A model generated the notes under the pieces. It saw only the letters and a program-made list of their open reading frames with translations, was not told where the DNA came from and did not search any database. Positions 47,580 to 59,935 of a DNA stretch of 64,000 nt are shown one piece after another. Numbering within the stretch: the first letter of the stretch is position 1; the number at the start of each line of letters is the position of its first letter. This DNA comes from Cryptomeria japonica (lineage: Eukaryota > Streptophyta > Pinopsida > Cupressales > Cupressaceae): positions 144,836,897 to 144,900,896 of the forward strand of contig NC_081407.1 of the NCBI RefSeq assembly GCF_030272615.1, read 5' to 3'. Both the position numbers and the translations under genes were made by a program.

Positions 47580-50500
47580 TTAGCATTCAACTAAGGTTAT
47601 GTGTTTGCCAACTAAGAAGCCTTTGCAGCAGAAAGAAAATCTGTTAAAATGCTAGCAAATTTCTATAGAATATGATAGAACCAAGCTCATTTATGCTGAT
47701 TATGCAGGCTATTTATGACGTTCTTGTCCTTTATAGGGGTTTCTAGGCCCTTTTGCATGGTTATTTGGTACAATATGGTTCGTTTTTTCCATTTCATGCT
47801 ACCGTGAGTCATTTCAACTCATTTCAAGGCTACATCACCTTTTTAAATGCTAAGTGCAATATATGTATTCCTATTTAATAACTTATGATTCTTGTAAGGG
47901 CTGTAATAAGTAATCACAATATTGACGTGGAAGATCAAAGAGAAGTCAACAAAAAGGATATGCTGTTGGCTGATAAGGGCATTTTAGCATTGTTGTAAGA
48001 GTTTAATTGGGTTTAGTTGACATCAAGTTAAATTCACAAGTATTAAAGGGATTGTCTGTGGATGAGAATAATTTGTAATGTACAAAGGATACCCAAATGG
48101 GTTAACTCTTCAAATAAACAACTTAAATAAGGAATAGATAACATGGGCCATGCACGGTACATATACAGAATACATGACTCTCTCTCTTTGTGTGATGTCA
48201 AAATGGTTATGGAAATTAGGTGATTCTTTATGACATAGAACAACCAGGGAGCAACTTTCTGTGCGAAGGGAGTCATCAGAGATAACTTAAAAATTCTTAG
48301 AATACAAGGTGCTACTCTGGAATTACCCTTCCAGTAAAGGTGATATGAATATCCATAGAATTTCTTTTATTCAAATACTGCGACCTTTTCAAAATGTGAG
48401 CGTCATGTAAAATACAGAGTATGCATTTAGGTGATATTATATTAATCAAATATGACCTGAAATGAAAAAGGAAACATGCATCCAATTTAAATTTGGATTC
48501 TTCATTCTGAGAAAGGAAATTAAATTAAATAATAATTTTTTATTCGCTAAATTTAGCTAAAGGAAAACAATAGATGCAAAATGCAAGAAGCTATATTAGT
48601 GTAGCAATTTAACAATTGTTTTTCAAAAATTATGGAGTGTAAGTTTCACTAAGGAAATGAGAAGTGTCGCTGTATGGGAAAATATTATGGATCAATATGA
48701 TTGTATATCCACTCATATCTATATATATATCCTGCAAGGTTAATAATGACAAATTTTTAATAGCCTAAAAAATGGACTTTATGTTTTTAAACTTGCTTAA
48801 AAGGTATTCAAGAAAACAAAGAATGTGTGTAAGCCTGTTCTTGCTTTCCAATGAGTGTGTTAGAACAAACTTCCATACACCCACACAAACTAAAAAATGC
48901 AAAATATGTCATACGGATGATTAGTAACGTTCAGGAGTAGATGAACATTCATGCTTAGCATGGTTGATGGCTGTCAACAAACATATTTATAGATAAGGGA
49001 TTAACTTGGGAGTTCAACCATCTTGTCATCCTTGACTATCCATAGTTAATAAATGGCCAATAGAGTAGATGTATGCTTAATTCAAAGACCTTACCTGAAG
49101 CAAGATATCAACAAGAACCCATAGGTTAGCCTTTAGGCCTTGCACATAGTTACATATCAATAAATGCATGCCCACTGAACTCTAGTGCCTATGCATGCAT
49201 TCCAATAAATGATTATAGGCTGACTTGTACGCCTTATGCATAACTGCTATCAATAAATGCTTAAGAGTGATCAATAGGTCTTAGATGTACAAACATTTCT
49301 AGGCCGAACCATTTTTTATGTATGCACACACATACAACTGTAGAGTTTTGCAAGAATGATAGGATGCATAGATGTTATACAAATTAGCAAGTGACTATAG
49401 GCTATACTAAAATGAGAAAAATAGCTGTATAGGAAAACAGTGTATGTTCAATATCTATGCTAATTTCGCTTTCATGTATAATGCATTTGCGGTCAGAATA
49501 CGCATATTTTTTATAACATCTATGCTTAACTTAAATAGCTACACACAATCACTTTCAGTTTTGAATAGCTATAAATGTTTTCATTTTTTAACTCTTTGAC
49601 TGTTAAATTGGTACGAAAGTTTCATACATGGAAATGTATACTCTTCTTTTATTCAAATTTTACAGATTTGCTGTGGAAGACGTAGGGCCAAATTTTATTG
49701 GAGGTAAGTCAAATGCCACAAACCTTTTATGAAGGAATTGTAACCCAACATCCATAAGATATTGAAACTTAAGTGTTTTCTTTTTAGTAGTGTCTATTGA
49801 CAAGCAACCTTGTAATTCATTTTAAATGTGCTTAATATCTTCGATTCTTTATTAAAATGTGATATTGTAGTCATTACAATTTAAGTATCTAATCCTTGTT
49901 ACAATTCAGAATGTAAAATGGCAAGAAAAGAATAAAAGGTGTCAAGACAAGAGAAGTAAAGACATTGATATAAAAAATTAAAAACCATTAGAGTCTATAT
50001 AAAAATTACTTGAAGTTTTTTAGCTTTTATAAAAGGATCCTAAAATTTCTTGTGGAAATATTATTCCTAGAAAGATTAATGAAATTGGGAAAATTGCTAA
50101 AATTGCTACTAAGGATTAGAATCTAATCTCATATATTTAAATATCATGGAATACTATGACATTGACTTCGAATGAAGTATCTAGTAATGGAAAAGCAAAA
50201 GATATTGAGGCTTGAATTCAAAATTCTTAAGTCAAGAAGGTACATTCTTGTACATCATGGTAAACTTTATTTCATTTGTTGGTGAAGCAAGTTCCTACAT
50301 TTGAATTGTGAAACAAATCTTTTTGGGTTGATTCTAGAAAGGAAGATAGGATAGGAGTTATAGGTATAGGCAGACTCAAGAAGGATATAAAAACCCTAGT
50401 ATACTGTATTAGGGGACTCTTAAGACTTTGTGTACTTTGCTGGATGTGAATTCTCCATTCTTGAATCTTCAAGACCTGTAGTGCAGCTTGTCTTCCTGGT

Positions 50501-50600
50501 GAAGTTTCTTTAACTATAATCCTTTTCCATGGACAAATCTGCTAATTTTCAAACAAACAACATAGGATTCAATGAATCATTTTTGTGTTTGTTATAGAGC
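47580..50600. other. Long spacer without supported genes
   Basis: AT-rich sequence. Apart from the short exon-like piece at about 49666-49703 I see no coding, RNA or repeat signature. Confidence 0.5.
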
Positions 50601-51870
50601 AAGATAACACATAGTAATATGTATGTGCACAATCTTAGATCCAAAATCTAGAGAGTCAACACTGGTGTCCATGCCGAATGTAGTTGGGTATGCTCAGGAA
50701 GGGAAACCAAGAGTTTGAATTATACCGAGCATGGATGGTAGTGTCAATTTGGTGTAGCACAAGGGTCCTAAATGGACAAGTTTTAAGGGACAAGGGTGTA
50801 GGAGGGTCTGAACGACTTCATATAGGAAAATAGAAAGCATTATGAGAATAAATAGAAGGCACGATGAGTCAGAGAAACGCTAAGTTTGGATACACTCCAA
50901 TCCCAAGTTTGGGAGGTTAATGAGGTAGCAAGCCCTTTTAACAAAACACAATGTGGGTAAAGCAAATTTTAAGTGTATACATTTCCTAGAGCTAAGATGT
51001 GGAATGATCTTAGAGACATGGTGATTAAGCTTTATGTGGAGGTAGTTGCTGACTAATTATCGATTCATTTTCAGAAGCCTATGAGAGTGACCTTTGAGAC
51101 ATTGAAGGATTGTTGATTGAAGGTATCGAGCCAAAAACTCCTAGGCCAAAGGTGTACAAGGGAGAACCTAAATGAAATTCAAGTGTGTGGAATGTTGAAG
51201 CTAAATGAGTTAAGGATTCTCATGTGGTTGAGGGTGTGAGAGAAGCATCAAAGTGTTTGAATCAAGACTCCCTAATAAGGTTCTAGGCATTGAAGTTGCA
51301 TCAGAAGAAAAATATGTTGACCACCATCAAGCCCCAATGTTGAGAGATAGGAACTGCTCAAATTATTTTTTAATAGGTTAGAAGATCTAGTACAACATTG
51401 CAAGACTTGTGAAACAATATGGGCTGCAAACAACCATGATGACAAAGTGTATTGCCTTTGGTTCTTCCTAGCCACCCTAAGGGGTATACCGTATAACAAT
51501 CAAATGGTACATAGACATCAAATTGACTTTGAAAAATACATGAAAAAGATTGAAGAGCAGTTTAGGCTAGTAAGAGTTGGTATAGAATGCTCTATACCAT
51601 GCAATATTGGTTGAAGATTATAGATACCCAAGATTTGGGCACCTCGTGGAAGCACAAGATCAGTTATGAAAATTCTATCAAATAATGCAAATGATAGATT
51701 ACAATGGATTGAATTAATTGAGATTAAAAAGGAGAACCATTGGTTATAAGGGCCAAGGTGAACATAGGATTGCATAAGATTATTGGGCGGCTTTTGGACA
51801 TGGGGTTTTTCTCTGGAAAGGGTTTCCCCATATAAATCATTGTGTTGTGGTATCCATGGCATTTATGTTT
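50601..51870. mobile_element. Decayed retroelement remnant with Copia-LTR-like end
   Basis: Short in-frame words such as KMWNDLRDMVIKLYVE near 50990 are broken by stops. At about 51790-51850 the text reads TGGGGTTTTTCTCTGG and GGGTTTCCCCATATAAATC, closely like the distal part of the Copia LTRs in this window (GGTTTTTCCCCTTATAGGG, then GGTTTCCACGTACAAAT). I read it as a worn Copia LTR piece; boundaries are not visible. Confidence 0.35.
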
Positions 51871-52019
51871 ATTTTTGTTAAGTTTTTGTAATTGTTGTAA
51901 AGATCTGAAAAGTTTTTGTATTTCTCTCTCAAGATTGGTATAGGAAATTGTTTTGCTACCTTAGCTACCTTTTAGTGTGAAGAGGACCTACCTAATGAAC
52001 TAGCTAGGTAAAACACCCC

Positions 52020-52447
52020 TTTCACAAGAACAAGACTACTATGGGATGATAATGAAATTGTAGTTGAAATATTCAACATAAAGCAAAGAAAACATGAGGA
52101 TGTGAGAGTCTATAATTGTAGGCTCAAACAATTCCTAGCAAAACTTGAAAAAGGAACTAGTCGACGGTCTCAAAAAGAGATGGTTTGTTAAAAGTCTCAT
52201 TCCTTCACTATGGATAAAGATGGAGTTAGTACCACTCACTTCCTGTATGGAAGCCTTCAATTGGGTAAAATGGATTTAGAGAGTGAGGACAAAATGTTTT
52301 CTCGTGGCAAAAAAAAAAAGGAAGATAAGAGTTTGGATAACAATAATGAGAATGAATTTGGAACCATACAAGCCTTGAGAAGAGATATGATGCCAATAAT
52401 AAAGAAACTAAAGGCAAAAAAAGGAACCAAGGAAAACAAATTTGTTT
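52020..52447 (+). pseudogene. gag: Decayed Gypsy-type gag fragment
   Basis: The pattern DNEIVVEIFNIKQRKHEDVR, then VYNCRLKQFLAKLEKG, a frame change and WFVKSLIPSLWIKM follows the Retrotrans_gag signature (F..IKQ.....V..Y...F..L). The 79-codon frame at 52210 continues with a Lys/Glu-rich region, but in a different phase. No pol or LTR is visible next to it. Confidence 0.55.
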
Positions 52448-53017
52448 AGTCATAGTAGCTCTATACGCTCCTGCCCCTCCCCAGGCAGGTGTATCACCAT
52501 ACTGGATACAGATATGGGTATTGTAAGACACATATACACAGTGGATATGATATCCATGCGTGTCCAAAAAAACTTGATTTTCCAGCAATGTTAGATACTA
52601 TTTGATTTGATCTTTAAAGAAGTTGATCTAAAACTTCCTAAATTTTAAAAAAATTCAATCGTGCAAAACAAAACGTACAAAAAAGGAGGAAGACAAATGA
52701 AACATTTTTTTATTTCAATGACCCATTTTTTGGGTCTTTTTCCAATGCAACTCTTACCATTTTTTTTTGGCGTTTTAATTTTTTATAGATATAAACAAAT
52801 TAATTGTTTATGATTTTATATTTATATTTAATAATTATATCATGTTGTTTAAACTTTAGAGATTTAAAAAAAAATATATAATTCTTTAAATATAAATAAA
52901 ATTTATTAATATATATTTAATTGTTTATTCTCATTTAATTTTTAATATAATATTTATTTTATTATAGCTTTGATATTAAATTAAGATATAAAAATTAAAT
53001 GTGTAACTGAATATATT
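52448..53017. other. AT-rich spacer
   Basis: T-rich and A-rich runs with no coding signal. The frames across 52226-52588 on the minus strand are in unrelated phase to the gag remnant and have no motif. Confidence 0.5.
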
Positions 53018-53035
53018 ATTTATGTTTCGATTATT
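53018..53035. repeat. SINE target-site duplication, left copy
   Basis: ATTTATGTTTCGATTATT, 18 bp, is repeated without change at 53483-53500. Confidence 0.9.
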
Positions 53036-53482
53036 TATTTTTTTGATCGGTAATGTTGTGATTATTTTTTATTTATTAAGAACGCTTTTAACTGGAGCTA
53101 CAAACCAGTGGGGGTCACAATGGGGGAACCCCTCCCCGAGGGATTACATGATGAGGTGTTAACACTTCCTCGATGATATGAATGCCACACTTACATATAT
53201 TTTTGTTATATCTATCTCTCCTTATCACTCCAAACGCCTTATCTCTCCAACATGGGCTTTGTTGCTCCTTAAACTGGCAGAGGGGGCATCATGATCAACT
53301 AGCAGGTGAGCATCATGATCTTGGCAGGGCACAACAAAACACGAAGAGACATCAACGCCTCAAGTCACGGGAGCTGGAGCAATGTGGGCACCAATCACAG
53401 GAGGAGACCAAAAGGGACTCAAACACGGGACTGCCCTGTCAACAGGGCTCGTGACAAACCGTCACGCTGCGGGGTCATCCCC
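53036..53482 (-). mobile_element. tRNA-derived SINE, copy 2
   Basis: On the minus strand it starts GGGGATGACCCCGCAGCGTG, followed by CGAGCCCTGTTGACAGGG and GTGTTTGAGTCCC. That gives tRNA-like A and B boxes about 35-40 bases apart for RNA polymerase III. The body shares GGAGAGATAAGG and the end shares TAGCTCCAGTTAAAAGC with copy 1. An AT-rich tail follows. Perfect 18 bp flanking duplications show insertion by target-primed reverse transcription, and their identity suggests this copy is much younger than copy 1. It is GC-richer than its surroundings. Confidence 0.88.
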
Positions 53483-53500
53483 ATTTATGTTTCGATTATT

Positions 53501-53945
53501 ATTGTTTATTAGTTCTTTATATTTAATTTTTAATTTTTTACATATTTATGTATTTTTATATTTTAATTTTACTTTATTTTATTTTAATTTAGATTCAAAT
53601 GACATTATTATTAATATAATTGTCTTGATTTGTCTATTTGTTTTTATATTGTAGATTGTTAAATCAATTTATAATTATTTAGGTAGCAATTATGCTTTTA
53701 AAGTAATGAAAATCTCCTCTAATAGCTTAGAAAATTATGTTAAATATATGCGCATGTGTTTTTTATGAATGGTGTATCCAGTGATATCCATATTGAGGGT
53801 GTTGTAAATTGGGCGTATCCATATCTGATACCATATCCATTTTTATATCTATATTCATGTCCATACAACTTTAATTTTGGTGCATGGAATGTAAAGGTGA
53901 AGGTCACAAAAAATAATCGTCTTAGATAAATGTTTTGTGATATTT
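53501..53945. other. AT-rich spacer
   Basis: T-rich sequence continuing the pre-insertion site of the SINE; no gene seen. Confidence 0.5.
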
Positions 53946-53949
53946 GTTT

Positions 53950-55777
53950 GGTTATGGATCACTCGATCAAAGAGCGTCCATATAATCTAAGTGCTCTTCA
54001 CACAAGGAGAGCAAGCCGCTCCACCCAACACTCCATAAAAGCCACAAAATAAGAATAATGCATCTCCAGGCAGCTATTGAACTCAAAAAGGGGGAGGTCA
54101 GAATTGGATAAAGTATGACTCTTAAGGTCCTTCCCATTGTATATTGTTGACAATGTGATAAATATTGTTTCAGGACTAAATCTGGTAAATCCTGAAAGGG
54201 GACATTACATTCAAATAGTAGGCAGCAACATGAATATGTTGGTGGAGTTGTCGGTTCCACCTTCGATCAATTATGCACAATATGAGTTCATATTTGGTTT
54301 TGTTTGACCCATACAAGTGCTGAATTGCCTCTTTGGCCTTATCCATGACCTCTCCTATATGGGGTTTTTATCCCCATCCACCATTCGTAGAACCCTCACC
54401 AACGGTTCTGTCAACTAGATATGAAAAATCTAACAAAAATCAGCAAAGTGTAATATTAGAAAATTAAAAAATAAATCATCAATCGAAGTTTGAAAACTTA
54501 CATTGATGATCTCCTCCATGACTTTGGCAAATCTATCATAAAAAATGGTCTTCATGACCTTCTTTGCTTCAGGCTTCCTAGAATAAGGACTCTCCAACCA
54601 TCTTTCACTCACAAAAATCCGCTTTAGGTTGGGCAATGCACATAATATGCTCTGTAAGTTGAGGAAATTAGTGGCAAAATGTGTGACTCTTGAACACACA
54701 AGATCTTTACCATTAGTGTGTTTTCTCATAAGCTCCAGGACCCATGTGTGATTGCAGATGTACTTTGTGATTCCCCTTCCATCTTCAACCACATTCTTCA
54801 CCCAACTTAGTTTCCCTATGTCCTCAAGGAGCAAATCAAGTCAATGAGCAACACGAGGGCTCCAAAATAATGTCAGATGCCTAGCTTGTAGAAGTTTGCC
54901 GGCTGCCACATATGCAGGTGCATTATTAGTCACAATCTGAACAAAATTTTGCACTCCCACTTCTATCACCACCTCATCCAACATGTTACACAAGGTTTCT
55001 GCATTTTTCACTTCATTTGAGGCATCAACCGATTTTAAAAATACGACCTGTCCCCTTGAAGCAACTAGAAAGTTGATGAGTGTCCTATTCTTGCCATCCA
55101 TCCACCCATCAAATAAAATGGTGCAGCCATTCTTTTCCCAAATCCTCTTTTGTTGTTCCACTAGTTGTAGTGTGTTTTGGACCTCATTCTACAATAATGG
55201 CCCACTCAACTCATTACGACTTGGGGCCTTGAACCCCTTACCTGACATAGTCAATGCAGTGACCAATTGCTCCCAATATGGACTATTTGCAATACTAAAT
55301 AGAAGATTGTTGTAATACCAAAACCTAGCACATGCCACCTTTGCCTGCTGATGCACTTCCTTATTCCATGAAGTACCTTGCAATCCAGGTTGCACACTAG
55401 GAATGTTACGGGGAATGAAAAAACTAGACATAGTGCTGCCCACCCCCATACTTTCCAATTCTGTAGAACTGAGATTTGTCATTGGGGTTGCCATTGCCTT
55501 TGTTGTCTTTTTTTTTGGCCTTCTTTTGCTCATATTCTGAAAGCCTTGCTTTTGCCTCCCTCTCAACCTCATTAGGACAATTATCACATGGCGTAATATT
55601 CTGACTAGTGATTCGTGCAAGGTGATATTCAAGTTGGTGTATGCCACCAATCATAGATTTCGTGCAATGGTGACAAATAACCTCACCCGCCAATGCACTT
55701 GGGGTGCCATGTTTCTATAAAGGATCCCTCTTTCTACCACCAGCTTTACTTCCACCACCTCTAGTTGCAGAAGCCAT
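53950..55777 (-). pseudogene. hAT-family transposase (BED finger, DUF659)
   Basis: The minus-strand start ATG at 55777 gives MASATRGGGSKAGGRKRDPL then a stop. A BED-type zinc finger follows (EVICHHCTKSMIGGIHQLEYH). After a frame change, DUF659 motifs read KVACARFWYYNNLLFSIAN, KGFKAPSRNELSGPLL (stop), and then RIWEKNGCTILFDGWMDGKN, INFLVASRGQVVFLKSVDAS and QIVTNNAPAYVAAGK. The next piece (54834-54430) has SWVKNVVEDGRGITKYICNH and RVTHFATNFLNLQSIL, then an apparent intron. A later exon near 54340-54200 reads KAKEAIQHLYGSNKTKYELI and IIDRRWNRQLHQHIHVAAYY. The C-terminal dimerisation domain is not clear. Several stops and shifts make it a pseudogene. The enzyme would cut and rejoin transposon ends. 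Confidence 0.8.
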
Positions 55778-57060
55778 TGTCTTTTGTAAAAATTCAAAAG
55801 AAACCTAGCAAAAGAGACCAAACATCGATCAATAAATATAAATTGAAGCTGAATACAAACTAAAATTGGACAATACATAATTTGAACACAAAATGGTCAT
55901 AGAGTTCGACGTGGGAGAATATGGGCTCTTTGGAGATCATTTTTAAGGAAAAAAAATGTTTGGTTTATAGAGAGATGGTGATGAACATGACAAATCGAAA
56001 TATAAAAACTTATTTCACAATTGGATTTTGAGAAAAGAAAATAATATTTCTGGATTTATTATATAGAAATTTAGGAGGCTTACTTTGGTCTTATGCATTA
56101 AGAGAGCATTTGTACTCTATGGCTAAGCATTAGGAAAGCATTTGGCCTCCTAGAGGTTGGTTACCTTTGCTTCCTTTCCTTATTTCAACAAAACTATTTA
56201 TGATCTCCATGGGATGCAAGTATTTGTGATGTTGGTGCTGTTAGGAAAGGAGACTGCTTCACAATGTGGAGATAATGCTAAATTGCTAATAAACATAGAA
56301 GAAATCATCATAAATGAGCATTGTTCCCAATAGGTAGATTTGGAATCATTAACACAAGGAGGTTTTATTTTTCAATGAAAATTTCTTGATCGGAATGTCT
56401 ATGTACACCTTCTTAGTTTGTGCCTTGTAGATTTTCTTGGACATAGCGTATTCAATGTATATAGCATGTTGATAGAATTTCTAATGGCAAACTTATTTTA
56501 TTAGCACAGTTTCAAACATACAATTTGGAAAATCTTAAAGGTTTTATTAATACAAGTTAATTGTTAAATATTAATCGTACATTTGTCCATTTCTACCTGC
56601 ATTAGAACATTTCCAAAGGTAATAATAAATTCTGGTTTGTACTTGCTGTGTTCATAAAAAAAAAGAGCAAAAATTAAAAGCCTGTTCTATTTCTGAATGC
56701 CATCGGCTATCGAAGGAGTTGCTCAGTCGTGAGTTTAGGAAAACTGAAAAAATGAAGCAGCTGAAATCGTGGTTTTATTTTTCCTGTGCGTTCTAAAATA
56801 GCAACCTTTTTACTTTTAGGGTTGCGTCAAATTTAGAATCGCTTTTTTAAAATGCGATTTTTTAAATTTAACTCGCAATTTCATCGTGATTTTTTCCCTG
56901 TGAAAATCACGATTTTTGGTAAAAATCGTTTGGAATTTTTCGGCAAATTAAATTGGCGGGACAAATGACTCCCGATAAATGGTGATTTGAACGATTTTTA
57001 GGCGATTTTTCATCTGTGCTCCTAAGATCAATGATGACGATGAATGTTACTTAGATAGAT
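55778..57060. other. Flank of the hAT remnant with an inverted repeat
   Basis: AT-rich, no coding frame. It contains a perfect hairpin, ATCGTGATTTT at 56883-56893 and AAAATCACGAT at 56903-56913. It lies in a stretch (about 56830-57010) where CGATTTTT and its complement recur many times. Confidence 0.55.
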
Positions 57061-57089
57061 GAACTCCCTCAAACTAAGGTTTGCTTCGC

Positions 57090-59672
57090 CATGATGACAA
57101 CAACTATGCAAACTTGATGCAATCTTCTAAGGAAATGGAATATTTTCATATTGCGAATACATCACCCGAATATCCAATGCTGGTACAATTTGAACAAGTA
57201 TCCACAATCGAACTTAGCATATTAATGAGGTTCAGGCTAGCTTTGCACCATGACTCACAATCAGCAAACCACAAAAAGTATGAATTGAGGAATTCATCAA
57301 AATATTGTCATAAGCATCCACCATTATCAATGAACATTAATTAACTTTGAAAAGTAACAAGAAATCATGCAAATGTAGAAACAACACAAAGATCCACCAT
57401 AACTTCAATGAAATCAAGTATTTATTTCCACAAGTCTTGACAACAATTTCTTCTTTTCCTCCTCAACTTGCTTCCTAATTATGAACTTCTAACTATTGAC
57501 TAGCCACTATTAAACTTTACAAATGAGAAGGCTGAGCCTTATATAGAGGTCTCATTACATTTCAATGGCTTAGATTGATTCTCAAATCAATGGCCAAGAT
57601 CTTACAATAAAGCCCTAATTATGGTTTGTTAAAACAAACTCTATTCTAGACCAATGAAATCATTACATTGAATTAGACAAATGTCCTTCTTTGAATATGC
57701 ACCAATGGGTGATAAGATTAGGTACATTGAACTTTGTGCCTCCACATGTGGTAGTTATCCTCCTCGTTGGATGAGTCAAGTACATTGAATCTGGATGCTT
57801 TGACTTGGAATGATGTGATTGGGTTGATGGTGACTAGGTACCACCTCAATTTGCCCATCTTGTAGATTATCACAAAGGGTTTGAGCAATATCTCTTGATG
57901 CTCAACATTATCCAGCTGCTCGATATGGAGAAGATGGGCATATTCCCAAATTGTATCATCTTGGGTGATTAGGCAAACCCTCTAACTTTTCTTAACTCTT
58001 CTGAAACTATCTTTGTTTGATCACATTTGCACAATTTCAGCTTTTTAACTTGGGAATTCTTCTTTCTTCTTTGTAATGTATTTCCATCTTCAACTCCGGA
58101 ATCTTGAAATATTTCCTTCCTTAATCTTCTTTGATCTTGAAATTCCCTGCCTTGTGAAGTCTTGATGTTTATCTAGCATATTTCCTTGAATATTCACCCT
58201 TAGCAATGATTCCTTGAAAGGAGCTGACGTGGAAGGTACAGGTGGATAGGGGGATTTGAATGCATTGATGATGTTCCTTCATTGTTGAATTTACCTCCAT
58301 ATGGTGAAGCCCTCATCTCATCTTTTCGCCCTAGAATCAAATTCCTCAAAATCGGGAAATGACACTTTTCATTTGAGAAGCTGAAGTTTCAGGTCTGGAA
58401 ATGGTGGTGTTCCTGGTCTGATTTTCATCCTTTTAAGTCCAATTTTCTGCACTTAAGATCTGCTCTGCTGCTACAATCAGAATTAAATTTGAATTTGATT
58501 GAATGATTGCTGAATACCTCTTCCATTTTACATACATTGCTCCTTACATCAATCACCTTTGTTTAATAATAGCATTAGTAATTTTATCAAACCTTCTCCA
58601 GGAACACTTTTTTTAAATCTGGAAATGAGCCTTTTCAGGTCAATTCGCCCTCAATATTGATTGTCAAACTTGCAGTGATTGTTGATGATCAAATTCAGGT
58701 TCAATGCTGGCAGGGTTTGATTGAAAATTGCTCCCCTTACTGCTGAAGGAAGTCGCCTTCAATGGTGGTCTTGTGTAGCTTGCCTTAATGATTGAAATAG
58801 TTCACTATGTTGTAATAAAGTGCATCTCTTCGTGTAATCTTGAAAATTCACCAAATCGGATTCTCAAACTCAGAAATTCGAATTCCTCTTCAAAAAGCGT
58901 TAGATTTCCCTAGGCAAGTTCATGTTCATTTGATAGCACTCAGCAATCTCCTTAGCAACTTTCAGATTTCCTTATTTGAAATTCACAGCCCTAAATCTTC
59001 TCTGCAAATGGAATTTGTTTTGTTTGAATTGAATGATTGTGTTGATTGTTTGATCTCTAATATATGAGCTTTTCAATGTAGGGTTGTGCCTCTTCATATT
59101 AAGCCAGCTCAGAAAATGTTTTAAATTTGTTTTGAATTTTAAATTAGCCCTTTTCCATATTGGCAGCCTTAGAGATACTTCAACAATCTTCACTCACCCC
59201 TTTCCTTCCCTAACAAAAGTTGACTTTTGCCTTCTCCCTTCATTCCTCAAGTCGGCTAGTCACTCCCTCTTACGATTTGGCCATAAAATTATTGTTGAAG
59301 GAGGTACGCTCAATAAGAATTCTGTGTTTTCTAGCCTTTGCCTCAACCTGATTTCTACTTCCTTGTTTTTTGAGGAAGATCGATTAATGCGCTTTAAGTT
59401 CCATGTTTTTGAAGGAAGACTTCCATTTTTTATGGAGGAAGGCTTTACTTAACACTTAGTTGCTCAAGAGAAGGAATTTTAATCTTCCTTGTTGTTTGAG
59501 GAAGTTTTTGATCGCTCATGTTTAGAATCTTCCTTGTTTTTGGAGGAAGCTTTTCCAATTTACTTGTTTTTGGTGGAAGGCCTATTTTCACCCCAAACTT
59601 AACCCTTCAAAATCGTTCCTCAGATTGCTAAGACCACCAACGCACAAGATAGGGAAGGTCGAAATTCACAAT
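57090..59672 (+). mobile_element. LTR-like segment, left
   Basis: The first ~500 bp align loosely with 62040-62540 in the same order (GCAATCTTC, CCAAT-CTGGT-CA, ATCGAACTTAGCA-like words, GAAA-CATGCAAAT). A TATA-like CCTTATATAGAGG lies at about 57537. At the right edge TTCACAATTTTGGCGAC resembles an LTR end in ACA followed by a TGG-type primer site, as in the Gypsy element at 5089. I therefore read a large, old LTR on the plus strand. The exact start is not visible. Confidence 0.4.
59361..59580. repeat. Cluster of CTTCCT...AGGAAG mini-hairpins
   Basis: CTTCCTTGTTTTTTGAGGAAG-like units recur near 59361, 59409, 59487 and 59529. Each has a 6 bp inverted stem around a T/G-rich loop, so short hairpins are repeated about every 40-75 bp close to the 3' end of the LTR-like segment. 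Confidence 0.7.
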
Positions 59673-59935
59673 TTTGGCGACAAAACCCAGTAAGCAACTA
59701 AATTTTTAAAATGACTAAGCCTTAAACCAAATGAGATGAATACGGGGGCAATCGTCAATTAGGTACTCTACCAAAGTCAGCATCTAAGAAATGAGCCGGA
59801 AAAACCTCCTGACTTCGCACACCAATGCTGGGAAAAGCAAACATACCCCTACAAAATGATGAGGAGACAACCCCTTCCGAAAGGACACCTACACTACGGA
59901 AAAGCAAACTAAACTAAAGCAGAAAAATAGGGAAA

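Noticed and set aside
53182-53654. Three overlapping 68-90 codon plus-strand frames.
   Set aside because: They lie on the antisense side of the SINE and in its flank.
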